From contig NC_021017.1 of the NCBI RefSeq assembly GCF_000210075.1, positions 4,298,725 through 4,362,724 on the forward strand: a stretch of DNA of 64,000 nucleotides, in the 5' to 3' direction. Made by a program: the position numbers and the translations under genes. Under the pieces are notes generated by a model, which was given only the letters and a program-made list of their open reading frames with translations, made no database searches and was not told where the DNA came from. Shown in pieces: positions 56,544 to 64,000 of the stretch. Source of the stretch: Bacteroides xylanisolvens XB1A. Lineage in GTDB: Bacteria; Bacteroidota; Bacteroidia; Bacteroidales; Bacteroidaceae. Numbering within the stretch: the first letter of the stretch is position 1; the number at the start of each line of letters is the position of its first letter.

Positions 56544-56614
56544 TTTCTGAAAGTACCCCTATTTTAAAGGGGGTATTTTTAGAAATGAATGTATTTTTTC
56601 TAAAGATACCCCCT
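56544..56614. promoter_or_regulatory. Three copies of a TTTCTRAARRTACCCC motif
   Basis: Plus-strand copies at 56544-56560 (TTTCTGAAAGTACCCCT) and 56597-56614 (TTTCTAAAGATACCCCCT), and a minus-strand copy at 56568-56585 (TTTCTAAAAATACCCCCT). The array sits at and upstream of the -33 region of the GSIII gene, the position of an activator or nitrogen-responsive regulator. Copy 3 starts 25 bp before the stop of the next gene. Unnamed motif. Confidence 0.6.
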
Positions 56615-56638
56615 CTGTTGATTCTCCAACTTCTGTTC

Positions 56639-57112
56639 TTATTGCTTCTGTTGGTCCATTTCTTTAGCCATCTGTTTAACCAAACTTTCCACTTGGATAT
56701 AATGGTTGTGATAGTTTTTGAATAACTGTTTGAACACTGGACTGTCCATAGCCATTTGAGTAAGGAATTGTAAATGTTTGCCCATAGCGGCATTCATTTG
56801 TATACGTTCTTTCTTGCTCAAATTGTCTTGTATGGAGTAAGCTCCGCATGAAATTTGGATTTCTGCAATACCTTCATCCCACGGATGGGTGTTGAGGTGA
56901 GTCAATGCTGCCAAGATTTTTTTCAGGTCTTTCAGCAGAATGTTTAATAGTTCGAATTCGGTGCGGTTTATGGAGCAGGAATCCGGGTTCAGGAGGAAAG
57001 CGAATTTAAGGTAGAAATCCTTTAATTCTTCTTTAGGAATAGCAAATGAATCTTTGGAAGCCTTTATCATGCCTCCCACCGCTGGTTGAACGGTAACTTG
57101 TTTTGTTTCCAT
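56639..57112 (-). CDS. Hypothetical protein, helical
   Basis: 157 residues, not recognised. Mostly helical and amphipathic (ELLNILLKDLKKILAALTHL; HYIQVESLVKQMAKEMDQQKQ), no signal peptide or membrane span. The start codon at 57112 is supported by the clear frame and stop. It precedes GSIII by about 140 bp on the same strand, but the promoter motif array separates them, so a nitrogen role is not implied. The structured RNA candidate upstream lies in its 5' region. Confidence 0.65.
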   Translation of the reverse strand: METKQVTVQPAVGGMIKASKDSFAIPKEELKDFYLKFAFLLNPDSCSINRTEFELLNILLKDLKKILAALTHLNTHPWDEGIAEIQISCGAYSIQDNLSKKERIQMNAAMGKHLQFLTQMAMDSPVFKQLFKNYHNHYIQVESLVKQMAKEMDQQKQ

Positions 57113-57180
57113 AATATAATTATGAATAAGGTGGTAGGCGAAGATTTTCTATGAAATAAGAGCGGTTCCGCCTTTCCCGT

Positions 57181-57319
57181 TACTCTTCACCAACCAGGCA
57201 GTGGGTGCATTAACACTCCACACGGGGGTACGAAACCGCCATATGAAGCATCAGGACAGGCATAAAAATGCCTGCCACGAAAACGAGGCAGGTTCCCTGC
57301 CTGGTTGATATGAAGAGTA
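57181..57319 (-). ncRNA. Structured RNA candidate with own promoter
   Basis: Minus strand, 5' to 3' from about 57319. A closing stem pairs 57311-57319 with 57181-57189 (9 bp), then 57297-57307 with 57191-57201 (11 bp), enclosing internal hairpins including CAGGCAT/ATGCCTG. The predicted start from the promoter at 57323-57353 falls at the base of the stem, as in discrete RNAs. A perfect palindrome GCGGTTCCGC follows at 57162-57171. It does not match the SRP signature GGAAGGAAGCA, tmRNA or RNase P. It could be 6S-like or a leader for the gene starting at 57112. Confidence 0.6.
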
Positions 57320-57322
57320 TCA

Positions 57323-57353
57323 CAAAGATACGACAATTTTCTTCTTTGTCAAA
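57323..57353 (-). promoter_or_regulatory. Promoter of the structured RNA
   Basis: Minus-strand TTTG (57350-57353), a 19-bp spacer and TATCTTTG (57323-57330): an exact consensus match. Confidence 0.75.
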
Positions 57354-57835
57354 AATAAAAGGAGAAATAAAAAGGTAAGAGTAAGTATTTCTCTTTTTTA
57401 TGCAGTTTTTAATTAAATGGGAATTTATCAGTTAAATGAAAATTTATCGGTTAGGCTGAAAGCCTTACAATTATATATTTATTGGGATGCCCTGAAAGGG
57501 CTTAATTATCATTTAGTTCATTTATGCACCGTTATGAATCAAACTAGCGGTGGTTTGATTATTTTCAAAAATCATGGTAAAATAAAGTATATCAACTTCT
57601 CTGTCAACTTAGAAATAAAAGTTTACTTTTGCCTTCCACAAGTTTCACAGACTCGTAAGTTGTAGTATGACAGATGTTTGCTGTGATTTAATGACCTCGT
57701 TTTAGCTTTTCACATCCTTCACACTCTAACGAAAAGCCCCCCGGTTCAAACAAAAGCTTAGGCGTTTCTTTATATGGAAGGATATAAGAAGATTAATACG
57801 ACCGGATAACAGATTGAAATAGTTAACATGGTATC
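57354..57835. other. Non-coding DNA with small GAA-loop hairpins
   Basis: No gene is seen between the RNA promoter and the repeats at 57836. It holds two hairpins with GAA loops (AGGCT-AGCCT at 57453-57465, GCCCT-AGGGC at 57489-57501), an 8-bp hairpin AATCAAAC/GTTTGATT (57537-57560) and GAGAAATA/TATTTCTC (57362-57393). An 82-codon frame at 57417-57665 has repeat-derived composition and is not called a gene. Confidence 0.5.
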
Positions 57836-57923
57836 AGCCGACTGCCGTTGACCATACAGCTGACTGCAGTTGTCTAAGTCGCTGACTTTAGTTGACCGAA
57901 CAGACGACTCTAGTTGTCTATTC
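57836..57923. repeat. Four imperfect 21-23 bp tandem repeats
   Basis: Units at 57836-57857, 57858-57878, 57879-57901 and 57902-57923, each of the form AGcyGACTgcaGTTGwCy, containing GACTGCAGTTG-like words. They lie upstream of the Rpn nuclease gene in a gene-poor stretch. Confidence 0.65.
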
Positions 57924-58080
57924 ATAAATCAACTTTAAAATCGTGATATAGAGTCGATATTACGTAGTATCAAACCATATACTTCATGTTAGGTATTGGT
58001 TTGATTTTATTTTATCCCATACTTGACACTATTCAACAAAAAAACTCTATCTTTGTTCTATAATTGAGATACAAGAAATA

Positions 58081-58917
58081 ATGGGAAGATTTATCAATCC
58101 CTTTACCGATTTTGGCTTTAAGTTTTTATTCGGCAGAGAGGTAGAAAAGGAGTTATTAATCGACTTCTTGAATGATTTGCTCGTAGGAGAGCATGTAATT
58201 ACCGACATCCAGTTCCTAAACAACGAACAGCAGCCGGAAGTAAAAACAGAACGAGGACTTATCTATGATATATATTGTAGAACCAATACGGGGGAGCATA
58301 TTATCGTAGAAATGCAGAACCGGGAACAGCCTTACTTTAAAGACCGTGCCCTTTTCTATCTTTCGAGGGCCATTACCCAACAAGCGAGAAAGGGGATTTG
58401 GAACTTTCAATTAGATGCTGTGTACGGAGTGTTCTTCATGAACTTCGTGATGGACAAGGATATACCCTCTAAAATCAGAACGGATGTTGTCCTTTCTGAC
58501 AGGGATACAGGTAAGCTTTTCAATAGTAAGTTCCGGCAGATTTTTATTGAATTGCCGAACTTTAATAAAGAAGAGGATGAATGTGAAAATGATTTTGAAC
58601 GCTGGATTTATATATTAAAGCACATGGATACACTTGATCGAATGCCTTTCAAGGCTCGTAAAGCCGTTTTTGAACGACTGGAAAAGTTAGCCTCCAAAGC
58701 GAATATGACCCAGGAGGAAAGAATGCAGTACGAGGAAGAATGGAAAGTTTACAACGATTATTTTAATACGTTGGACTTTGCAGAACAAAAAGGAATGCAA
58801 AAAGGTATACAAAAAGGTATACGAGAAACAGCCCGTAAATTGAAAGAATTAGGAGTGGATGATGATATTATCATAAAATCTACGGGTATTTCGAAAGAAG
58901 AAATAGAGAAATTATAA
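58081..58917 (+). CDS. Rpn family PD-(D/E)XK nuclease/putative transposase
   Basis: 278 residues. MGRFINPFTDFGFKFLFG is the family start. The nuclease core shows the Asp in YDIYCRTNTG and the ExQ-type motif in HIIVEMQNR, with the usual YLSRAITQQ after it. The C-terminal GMQKGIQKGIRETARKLKELG is a coiled tail characteristic of this family. E. coli RpnA-type proteins cut DNA and stimulate recombination; the tail can also be translated alone. The terminator follows 22 bp after the stop. A good start at ATG 58081. Confidence 0.88.
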   Translation: MGRFINPFTDFGFKFLFGREVEKELLIDFLNDLLVGEHVITDIQFLNNEQQPEVKTERGLIYDIYCRTNTGEHIIVEMQNREQPYFKDRALFYLSRAITQQARKGIWNFQLDAVYGVFFMNFVMDKDIPSKIRTDVVLSDRDTGKLFNSKFRQIFIELPNFNKEEDECENDFERWIYILKHMDTLDRMPFKARKAVFERLEKLASKANMTQEERMQYEEEWKVYNDYFNTLDFAEQKGMQKGIQKGIRETARKLKELGVDDDIIIKSTGISKEEIEKL

Positions 58918-58939
58918 TCTTTCTCCTATTATTAATAGG

Positions 58940-58970
58940 CGACTCATGCATTCAAACATGAGTCGTTTTT
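58940..58970 (+). terminator. Terminator after the Rpn gene
   Basis: A 9-bp perfect stem (CGACTCATG/CATGAGTCG) with an 8-base loop and TTTTT. Confidence 0.9.
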
Positions 58971-59085
58971 GTTTATTCATATATTTATATTAATCAGGTG
59001 TGAAAAGCTTCCTTCCCCTGATAACTCTTTTTAGTAGCTTAATTCCATTGCTTTTCGATATTCTTTTTTATATTTGCCTACGTTA

Positions 59086-61293
59086 ATGAAGGAGATACGA
59101 CAATTGAGAGATAAAATATTGATAGGATGCATATTGTGTCTGTTCTCTTTTATATCAAAGGGGGCAGCCAATAATTATATAATGAATCCTTATACTCATC
59201 AGGAAATCTCTGCCGACTCCATCATAGAACGTGTGATGACCTTTGCGCCTTTGTATGAAACGATAGTCAGCGATTATCGCGCGAACCTATATATAAAAGG
59301 TAAGATGGACATTCAGAAGAAGAATTTTATTCTCCGTTATGTGCCTTCCATGTTTCGTTTGCAAAAGGGTGTTCGCGAATATCTGCTTGAAACGTACAGT
59401 GACCTGCATTATACGGCTCCCAATATTTACGACCAGAAAGTAAAAGCCTCCCAGGGAACGGTGAGAGGAAACAGGGGATTGCCGGGCTTGCTCGAATACT
59501 TTAATGTAAATATCTACTCTTCGTCTCTGCTGAATGATGAACGCTTGTTATCACCACTGGCTAAAAACGGACAGAAATACTATAAATACCAGATAGACAG
59601 TGTGATGGGAGATCCTAATAATCTGGATTATCGAGTCCGCTTTATTCCCCGTACCAAGAGCGATCAGTTGGTAGGTGGATATATGGTGGTTAGTAGCAAC
59701 GTCTGGAGTGTTCGTGAAATCCGTTTTTCGGGAAGATCGGAACTGATAACATTTACCTGTTGGATTCAGATGGGAGATGTCGGCAAGAAAAATGAATTCC
59801 TGCCGGTGCGTTATGATGTAGAAGCCCTTTTCAAATTCCTCGGAAATAAGGTGGATGGTAATTATACAGCTTCTTTAGATTATAAATCCATCGAACTGAA
59901 AGAAAAGAAGGTACGTAAGAAAGAGAAGAGGAAATATAATCTTTCGGAATCTTTCTCCTTGCAGTGTGATACGAATGCTTATAAAACGGACGCCTCTACC
60001 TTTGCTATCATGCGCCCGATCCCTTTGAACGAGAGCGAGAAAAAACTATATTTCGACAATGCGCTTAGACGTGACACGGCTACCATACAAAAGCCATCCA
60101 AGAGTCAGGCCTTTTGGGGAACGATGGGGGACTTGATGGTAGAAGATTATAAATTCAATTTGTCCAATATCGGAAGCGTACGGTTCTCTCCGTTTATAAA
60201 TCCGCTTTTATTCAGTTATAGCGGAAGCAACGGTTTGTCTTATCGACAGGATTTCCGTTACAACCGTCTTTTCAGAGGGGATAAATTACTTCGTATTGTG
60301 CCGAAACTCGGATACAACTTCACGCGTAAAGAGTTCTACTGGTCGTTGAATGCCGACTTTGAATACTGGCCGCAGAAACGGGGATTCTTCCGGTTGAATG
60401 TGGGTAATGGTAACCGTATCTATAGCAGTAAGGTGCTCGACGAACTGAAAGCCATGCCGGATAGTATCTTTAATTTCGATTTAATTCATCTTGATTATTT
60501 CAAGGACTTGTATTTTAACTTCCGCCATACAGTTGAGATAGTCAACGGACTGGATATCGGTCTGGGTTTCTCTGCCCATAAAAGAACAGCCGTAGAGCCT
60601 TCCCGTTTTGTGATTACCGGTGATTATCCGATGCCGCCTCCGGAGTTTATGGATAAATTCAAGAACACTTATATCAGTTTCGCTCCCCGCATCCGGATAG
60701 AGTGGACGCCGGGACTCTATTATTATATGAACGGAAAGCGAAAGATAAACTTGCATTCTATCTATCCAACTTTCTCGGTCGATTATGAACGGGGAATTAA
60801 AGGAGTATTTAAAAGTACGGGCGAATATGAAAGAATAGAGTTTGACCTTCAGCATCAAATCCGGATGGGATTGATGCGTAATATTTATTATCGTTTCGGA
60901 TTCGGGGCATTCACCAATCAGGATGAACTGTATTTTGTGGACTTTGCCAATTTCTCCCGCCATAATCTTCCCGTAGGCTGGAATGATGAAATCGGCGGAG
61001 TATTTCAGGTGCTTGACTCACGTTGGTATAACTCCTCCCGTCGTTATGTGCGGGGGCATTTCACCTACGAAGCTCCGTTCCTTATTCTCCGGCATCTGAT
61101 GAAGTACACCCGTTATGTGCAGAATGAACGTATTTACATCAGTGCACTTTCTATGCCGCATCTTCAACCTTATCTGGAAGTCGGATATGGCATCGGTACG
61201 CATATTTTCGACGTGGGAGTCTTCGTAAGCAGCGAAAACTGGAAATTCGGAGGAATAGGCTGTAAGTTCACGTTTGAGTTGTTCAACCGATAG
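59086..61293 (+). CDS. DUF5686 family outer-membrane-associated protein
   Basis: Start at ATG 59086 (an in-frame TTG at 59074 is less likely). About 735 residues with a signal peptide, a conserved N-terminal region (MTFAPLYETIVSDYRANLYIKG) and a beta-rich C-terminal half with barrel-like strands and the final FELFNR. DUF5686, seen in Bacteroidota only, is often paired with a CarboxypepD_reg domain, which is missing here. Function unknown. No clear link to the retron 207 bp downstream. Confidence 0.85.
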   Translation: MKEIRQLRDKILIGCILCLFSFISKGAANNYIMNPYTHQEISADSIIERVMTFAPLYETIVSDYRANLYIKGKMDIQKKNFILRYVPSMFRLQKGVREYLLETYSDLHYTAPNIYDQKVKASQGTVRGNRGLPGLLEYFNVNIYSSSLLNDERLLSPLAKNGQKYYKYQIDSVMGDPNNLDYRVRFIPRTKSDQLVGGYMVVSSNVWSVREIRFSGRSELITFTCWIQMGDVGKKNEFLPVRYDVEALFKFLGNKVDGNYTASLDYKSIELKEKKVRKKEKRKYNLSESFSLQCDTNAYKTDASTFAIMRPIPLNESEKKLYFDNALRRDTATIQKPSKSQAFWGTMGDLMVEDYKFNLSNIGSVRFSPFINPLLFSYSGSNGLSYRQDFRYNRLFRGDKLLRIVPKLGYNFTRKEFYWSLNADFEYWPQKRGFFRLNVGNGNRIYSSKVLDELKAMPDSIFNFDLIHLDYFKDLYFNFRHTVEIVNGLDIGLGFSAHKRTAVEPSRFVITGDYPMPPPEFMDKFKNTYISFAPRIRIEWTPGLYYYMNGKRKINLHSIYPTFSVDYERGIKGVFKSTGEYERIEFDLQHQIRMGLMRNIYYRFGFGAFTNQDELYFVDFANFSRHNLPVGWNDEIGGVFQVLDSRWYNSSRRYVRGHFTYEAPFLILRHLMKYTRYVQNERIYISALSMPHLQPYLEVGYGIGTHIFDVGVFVSSENWKFGGIGCKFTFELFNR

Positions 61294-61308
61294 TTTTTCC
61301 CCGTTCTG

Positions 61309-61340
61309 GTTGTTTTATCGAAAGATTATACTTATCTTTG
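61309..61340 (+). promoter_or_regulatory. Retron promoter
   Basis: GTTG (61309-61312), a 20-bp spacer and TATCTTTG (61333-61340). The transcript would begin close to the a1 arm at 61344. Confidence 0.7.
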
Positions 61341-61343
61341 TAT

Positions 61344-61474
61344 AAGAGAGGATGAGGGCCGAATTTAGCATCAAAGAGGTGTAGTCGCCTCGTAAGCACA
61401 GGTATTTTTCCTAGAAAATAAATTCTAAGGTATAAATACCTAAATTTATTTTAGTAAATAACTCAGCCTCTCTT
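61344..61474 (+). ncRNA. Retron msr-msd non-coding RNA
   Basis: The a1 arm AAGAGAGGATGAG (61344-61356) pairs with a2 CTCAGCCTCTCTT (61462-61474), 13 bp with one mismatch. The msr has a TTTAGC segment (branching G likely 61368) and a stem GAGGTG/CGCCTC (61376-61391). The msd holds a long hairpin, AGGTATTT/AAATACCT (61400-61407 with 61434-61441) with inner CCTAGAA/TTCTAAGG; an alternative long stem covers 61411-61454. The RT gene starts 26 bp after a2. The reverse-transcribed part and exact branch are inferred. Confidence 0.8.
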
Positions 61475-61500
61475 CTCTTTGTTTATATACATAATACAAA

Positions 61501-62631
61501 ATGGACGGAATTCTAATAACGATACTTATTGTCACAGGTTTTCTGATTTATAAGATGATTTCCTCAAGCAGAAAACAAGAGGGGTATAAAAGATGGAAAG
61601 CGACAGACGGTAGTAAGGAAGAAAAGACTACTAAAGTAAAATGGGAGCATGGAGCCTGGCTTAGGCATGCTTTGGGAGCGACAGTTTCAAGAGCACAGTA
61701 TGTTCAAAAGTATGATGAATCGGCTGTTGTCTGGTGTGCCAATCTGTTGGGAATGGAAACGGGACAATTGAAGGAAATACTACGAAACGTTTCTGTACAT
61801 TACCGGGAATTTTGGATGAGAAAAAGAAAAGGAGGGTATCGTATGATCTCTGCTCCTAACAAAACAATGCAATCCATTCAAGCGACTATTAATTCACGTA
61901 TATTATCACCTGTAACAATGATTCATCCGTCAGCGGTAGGTTTCCGGAACGGTCATTCTGTAGTCGACAATGCCAATCCTCATTTAGGAAAGCGGTATGT
62001 GTTGAAAATGGATATTCATGATTTTTTCTTTTCTATACGAAGTCCGAGAGTGAAAAAGACATTTGAGAAGATCGGTTATCCGGAAAATGTATCTAAAGTA
62101 TTGGGAACGTTGTGTTGTTTGCACAGACACTTGCCGCAGGGAGCGCCTACAAGTCCGTCATTAAGTAATATCGTTAGTTATGAGATGGATAGGAAGTTGG
62201 CGGCATTGGCAGCGGAATACGGACTGACTTATACCCGGTATGCCGATGACCTGACTTTTTCGGGAGATGTATTTCCCAAAGAGCAGATTATTCCCCGTAT
62301 TAAACAAATCATTCGTGATGAGAAATTCGAACCGAATCATAAAAAGACCCGTTTCATCAATGAGTATGGTAGAAAGATTATCACGGGAGTGTCCATCTCT
62401 TCTGGTGTGAAACTGACTATCCCTAAAGCCAGAAAGAGAGAGATCCGGAAGAATGTCTATTTCATCCTGACGAAAGGTTTGGCAGAACATCAGCGACGGA
62501 TTGGTTCGAGTGATCCTGTCTATCTGAAACGGCTGATTGGAGAGCTTTGTTATTGGCGGTCAATAGAACCGGACAATAGCTATGTATCCGATTCTATTGC
62601 TGCCCTGAAACGTTTGGAGAAAGGGTATTGA
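61501..62631 (+). CDS. Retron reverse transcriptase with N-terminal membrane helix
   Basis: 376 residues. Residues 4-20 (ILITILIVTGFLIYKMI) form a membrane span followed by a basic linker, unlike most retron RTs, which start near the RT domain. RT motifs: REFWMRKRKGGYRMISAP (RT1 region, about 102-119), the retron NAxxH motif at 157-161 (NANPH), motif A Asp171, LPQGAPTSPSLSN, catalytic YADD at 247-250, and ITG at 294-296 (the VTG-like region Y). Uses the upstream RNA to make msDNA. No effector gene is fused or adjacent on the same strand, so the membrane segment may be the effector or a partner may be elsewhere. Confidence 0.9.
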   Translation: MDGILITILIVTGFLIYKMISSSRKQEGYKRWKATDGSKEEKTTKVKWEHGAWLRHALGATVSRAQYVQKYDESAVVWCANLLGMETGQLKEILRNVSVHYREFWMRKRKGGYRMISAPNKTMQSIQATINSRILSPVTMIHPSAVGFRNGHSVVDNANPHLGKRYVLKMDIHDFFFSIRSPRVKKTFEKIGYPENVSKVLGTLCCLHRHLPQGAPTSPSLSNIVSYEMDRKLAALAAEYGLTYTRYADDLTFSGDVFPKEQIIPRIKQIIRDEKFEPNHKKTRFINEYGRKIITGVSISSGVKLTIPKARKREIRKNVYFILTKGLAEHQRRIGSSDPVYLKRLIGELCYWRSIEPDNSYVSDSIAALKRLEKGY

Positions 62632-62678
62632 TCTAATTCCTGTCACCTGAATCTACTAGACAGGATCACTCGAACCAA
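62501..62678. repeat. 22-bp perfect inverted repeat, RT gene end and 3' flank
   Basis: TTGGTTCGAGTGATCCTGTC plus two further bases at 62501-62522, in the RT coding frame, recur inverted at 62657-62678 in the gap after the RT gene. Confidence 0.8.
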
Positions 62679-62681
62679 CAT

Positions 62682-64000
62682 TTAATCCGCAATCGTCACC
62701 CGTTCGTTTTCAATTTTGGCATAATTCCTTTTCATGGCTTCGCGAATACCTCTTTGCATGGCAGCGTCTATGTTCGATCCCATACGGGCAAAGCCGAATT
62801 GTTGTGCACATGCTTTTATCAAATCTGCCACAGGCAGGCTAATGGAGTCTGTCAACACTTGTCGGATGGCATTGGCTATCTCTTCAGGAGCTATATCTGT
62901 CGCTTCCCGCTCGGAAACCGGACGATAAATAGAGTAGGAGATACATTGCTCTCTGTTTTTCCAGCAGAAAACAAATCCTTCATGTTCGGTGCGATAGATA
63001 TTTAGTGTATCTAAAGCCGTCTCTATCTGTGTTTCTACCCGTGCTCCCAAACGACTGATTCCCCATTCAGACAGAATCTTCTTGCAAAGTAATGATTTGC
63101 TGACCGGAGCTTCATTCTCTATAATCTTCCGTATTTGAGAAGTGAGGATAGAATAGCTTTCACTAAAGAAAAAGTCTTCCGGCGAATAGCTGCCTGGAGT
63201 GATCTTTGCCGATCGGTACTTTTGCTGTATTCCGCTTTGTGCGGAAGATGCGAAAGCAGTTTGCTTTTCAGAAGTGGCAGGTGATGCTTTGAGTACAAAT
63301 GAAATTTCATTGTTATCTCTCTCTGCAGTCGGTACTGCTTCTTTTATTGACTCTTCTTTTATTGGCTCTTCTTTTGTTATTTTTTCTTTGTCTGTCGACT
63401 CTTTGTTCACAGATTCTTTTTCTGCTGTCATTGGGGCAGAATCAATTTCGGTGGTTGTCGTTGTTTGGGCATTAACCTTTGAACTCTTTTTGCGTGCGAT
63501 AGCCTCTTGAATAGCAGCTATTACTTCGTCCGGTTTTTCCCACCAGTCCATAGTCCATATCCGGTAGATATCCCAGCCGAGTGCTTTCAGTACATTGTTT
63601 TGCACAATTTCCCGGTCACGTGCGGTCTTGGTACGTTTGTAGTTTTTGCCGTCGCAGATAATACCTAATTGATAGTTGGAGGTATTTTCGGTGTCAACGA
63701 TACCTATATCTATTTTGTAACCGGAGCATCCGATGTCTGTATGCACGGTGTATCCCAATGAACGCAGTTTATCGGCAATGATATTCTCGATGGAGGCTGC
63801 TGTTTCCGTTGATTGGGCTGTCACACTGTTGATTGTATTCCTAGTTCCTTTCTCCGCATATTCGAGGAAACGTTTTAATCCGGCTACTCCGATAGAGGAA
63901 GTCCGGTTCAGGTCAATCATATCCGATCTTAAAGTGGAATAGATAATCATCTCATACCGGGCACGGGAAACGGCCACATTCAACCTTCTTTCGCCACCTA
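62682..64000 (-). CDS. C-terminal part of a DUF4011-type helicase-nuclease-DUF3320 protein (partial)
   Basis: The frame runs to the window edge, so the gene's 5' part is missing; the TTG at 63983 is not the start, since the preceding codons continue the SF1 helicase motif VI (GGERRLNVAVSRARYEM). Next a Vsr/MTES_1575-like nuclease (ENIIADKLRSLGYTV ... LGIICDGKNY ... ALGWDIYRIWTMDWW), an acidic Lys/Glu/Thr-rich linker, and a DUF3320 domain (LCKKILSEWGISRLGARVE). Full members exceed 1,500 residues, often with an N-terminal DUF4011. This layout has been reported among anti-phage candidates. Confidence 0.85.
   Translation of the reverse strand, partial: GGERRLNVAVSRARYEMIIYSTLRSDMIDLNRTSSIGVAGLKRFLEYAEKGTRNTINSVTAQSTETAASIENIIADKLRSLGYTVHTDIGCSGYKIDIGIVDTENTSNYQLGIICDGKNYKRTKTARDREIVQNNVLKALGWDIYRIWTMDWWEKPDEVIAAIQEAIARKKSSKVNAQTTTTTEIDSAPMTAEKESVNKESTDKEKITKEEPIKEESIKEAVPTAERDNNEISFVLKASPATSEKQTAFASSAQSGIQQKYRSAKITPGSYSPEDFFFSESYSILTSQIRKIIENEAPVSKSLLCKKILSEWGISRLGARVETQIETALDTLNIYRTEHEGFVFCWKNREQCISYSIYRPVSEREATDIAPEEIANAIRQVLTDSISLPVADLIKACAQQFGFARMGSNIDAAMQRGIREAMKRNYAKIENERVTIAD

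Noticed and set aside
57181..57319. SRP (4.5S), cobalamin riboswitch or tmRNA
   Set aside because: The conserved SRP loop, B12 box and tmRNA ends were not found on either strand; left as an unnamed structured RNA.
57417..57665. 82-codon ORF in the non-coding region before the Rpn gene
   Set aside because: It overlaps small hairpins and repeat-like sequence, has no family likeness and no start context; more likely a remnant of an intergenic repeat.
61376..61454. Terminator or riboswitch before the RT gene
   Set aside because: The a1/a2 pairing, msr stem and msd hairpin together fit a retron RNA better, and no T tract follows.
63977..63983. TTG start for the last gene
   Set aside because: Upstream codons continue the helicase motif VI without a stop, so the gene simply runs past the window.
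1..64000. CRISPR arrays, tRNA or rRNA genes, intact IS elements
   Set aside because: No regular spaced repeats with unique spacers, no clover-leaf, no rRNA words and no transposase with terminal repeats were seen by eye.

Overview
The window looks like a chromosomal segment of a gut Bacteroides species (B. thetaiotaomicron/ovatus-like). Evidence: Bacteroidota-only families (DUF4270, DUF4836, DUF5063, DUF5686, DUF5687, type III glutamine synthetase, PyrK-GltD fusion, SusC/SusD with ECF sigma and FecR), moderate GC, and repeated promoters of the Bacteroides form TTTG-N19/20-TAnnTTTG. No rRNA, tRNA, CRISPR array or intact insertion sequence was seen.

Layout. 1-18.2 kb is mostly housekeeping: a DUF4270 lipoprotein and a half-length glycogen synthase homologue, panC-panD (pantothenate), a fused PyrK/GltD flavoprotein, serS, rplU-rpmA, a HAD phosphatase, TraB-like and NlpC/P60 envelope proteins, an ABC ATPase with a DUF5687 membrane protein, a large M16 peptidase, kdsA and a lipid-kinase-like gene. 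18.2-32.0 kb holds miaA, a striking ~727-bp palindromic intergenic block, an MG2/TonB-plug protein with an FtsX-like permease and its ATPase, DUF4836, rsmE, a bifunctional nuclease, a nucleoside-type transporter preceded by a candidate small RNA, an rRNA methyltransferase, a DEDDy exonuclease and a DUF5063 protein with a Cys/His/Asp tail. 32.1-36.3 kb on the plus strand is ftsK-lolA-trxB. 36.5-38.9 kb is a GH20 hexosaminidase.

39.1-53.5 kb is one tightly packed minus-strand, Sus-like operon: ECF sigma, FecR, SusC (with STN domain), SusD, a metallopeptidase-like lipoprotein without a visible HExxH, a TlpA-like thioredoxin, a subtilisin-fold protein in which all three catalytic residues and the oxyanion Asn are replaced, two double-lobed retropepsin-like proteins with PDZ-like tails, and a third with degenerate DTG motifs fused to thioredoxin. 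The set looks like a regulated outer-membrane import locus built around protease folds that have partly lost catalysis. This is the most unusual protein-coding system here.

53.5-57.3 kb carries a Crp-family regulator, glutamine synthetase III with three copies of a 16-18 bp motif upstream, and a hypothetical gene preceded by a structured RNA candidate with its own promoter. 57.3-64.0 kb is accessory and defence-flavoured: repeat-rich non-coding DNA, an Rpn-family nuclease, a DUF5686 protein, a retron (msr-msd RNA plus a reverse transcriptase with an N-terminal membrane helix and no separate effector in sight), and the C-terminal part of a large helicase-nuclease-DUF3320 protein that runs off the window.
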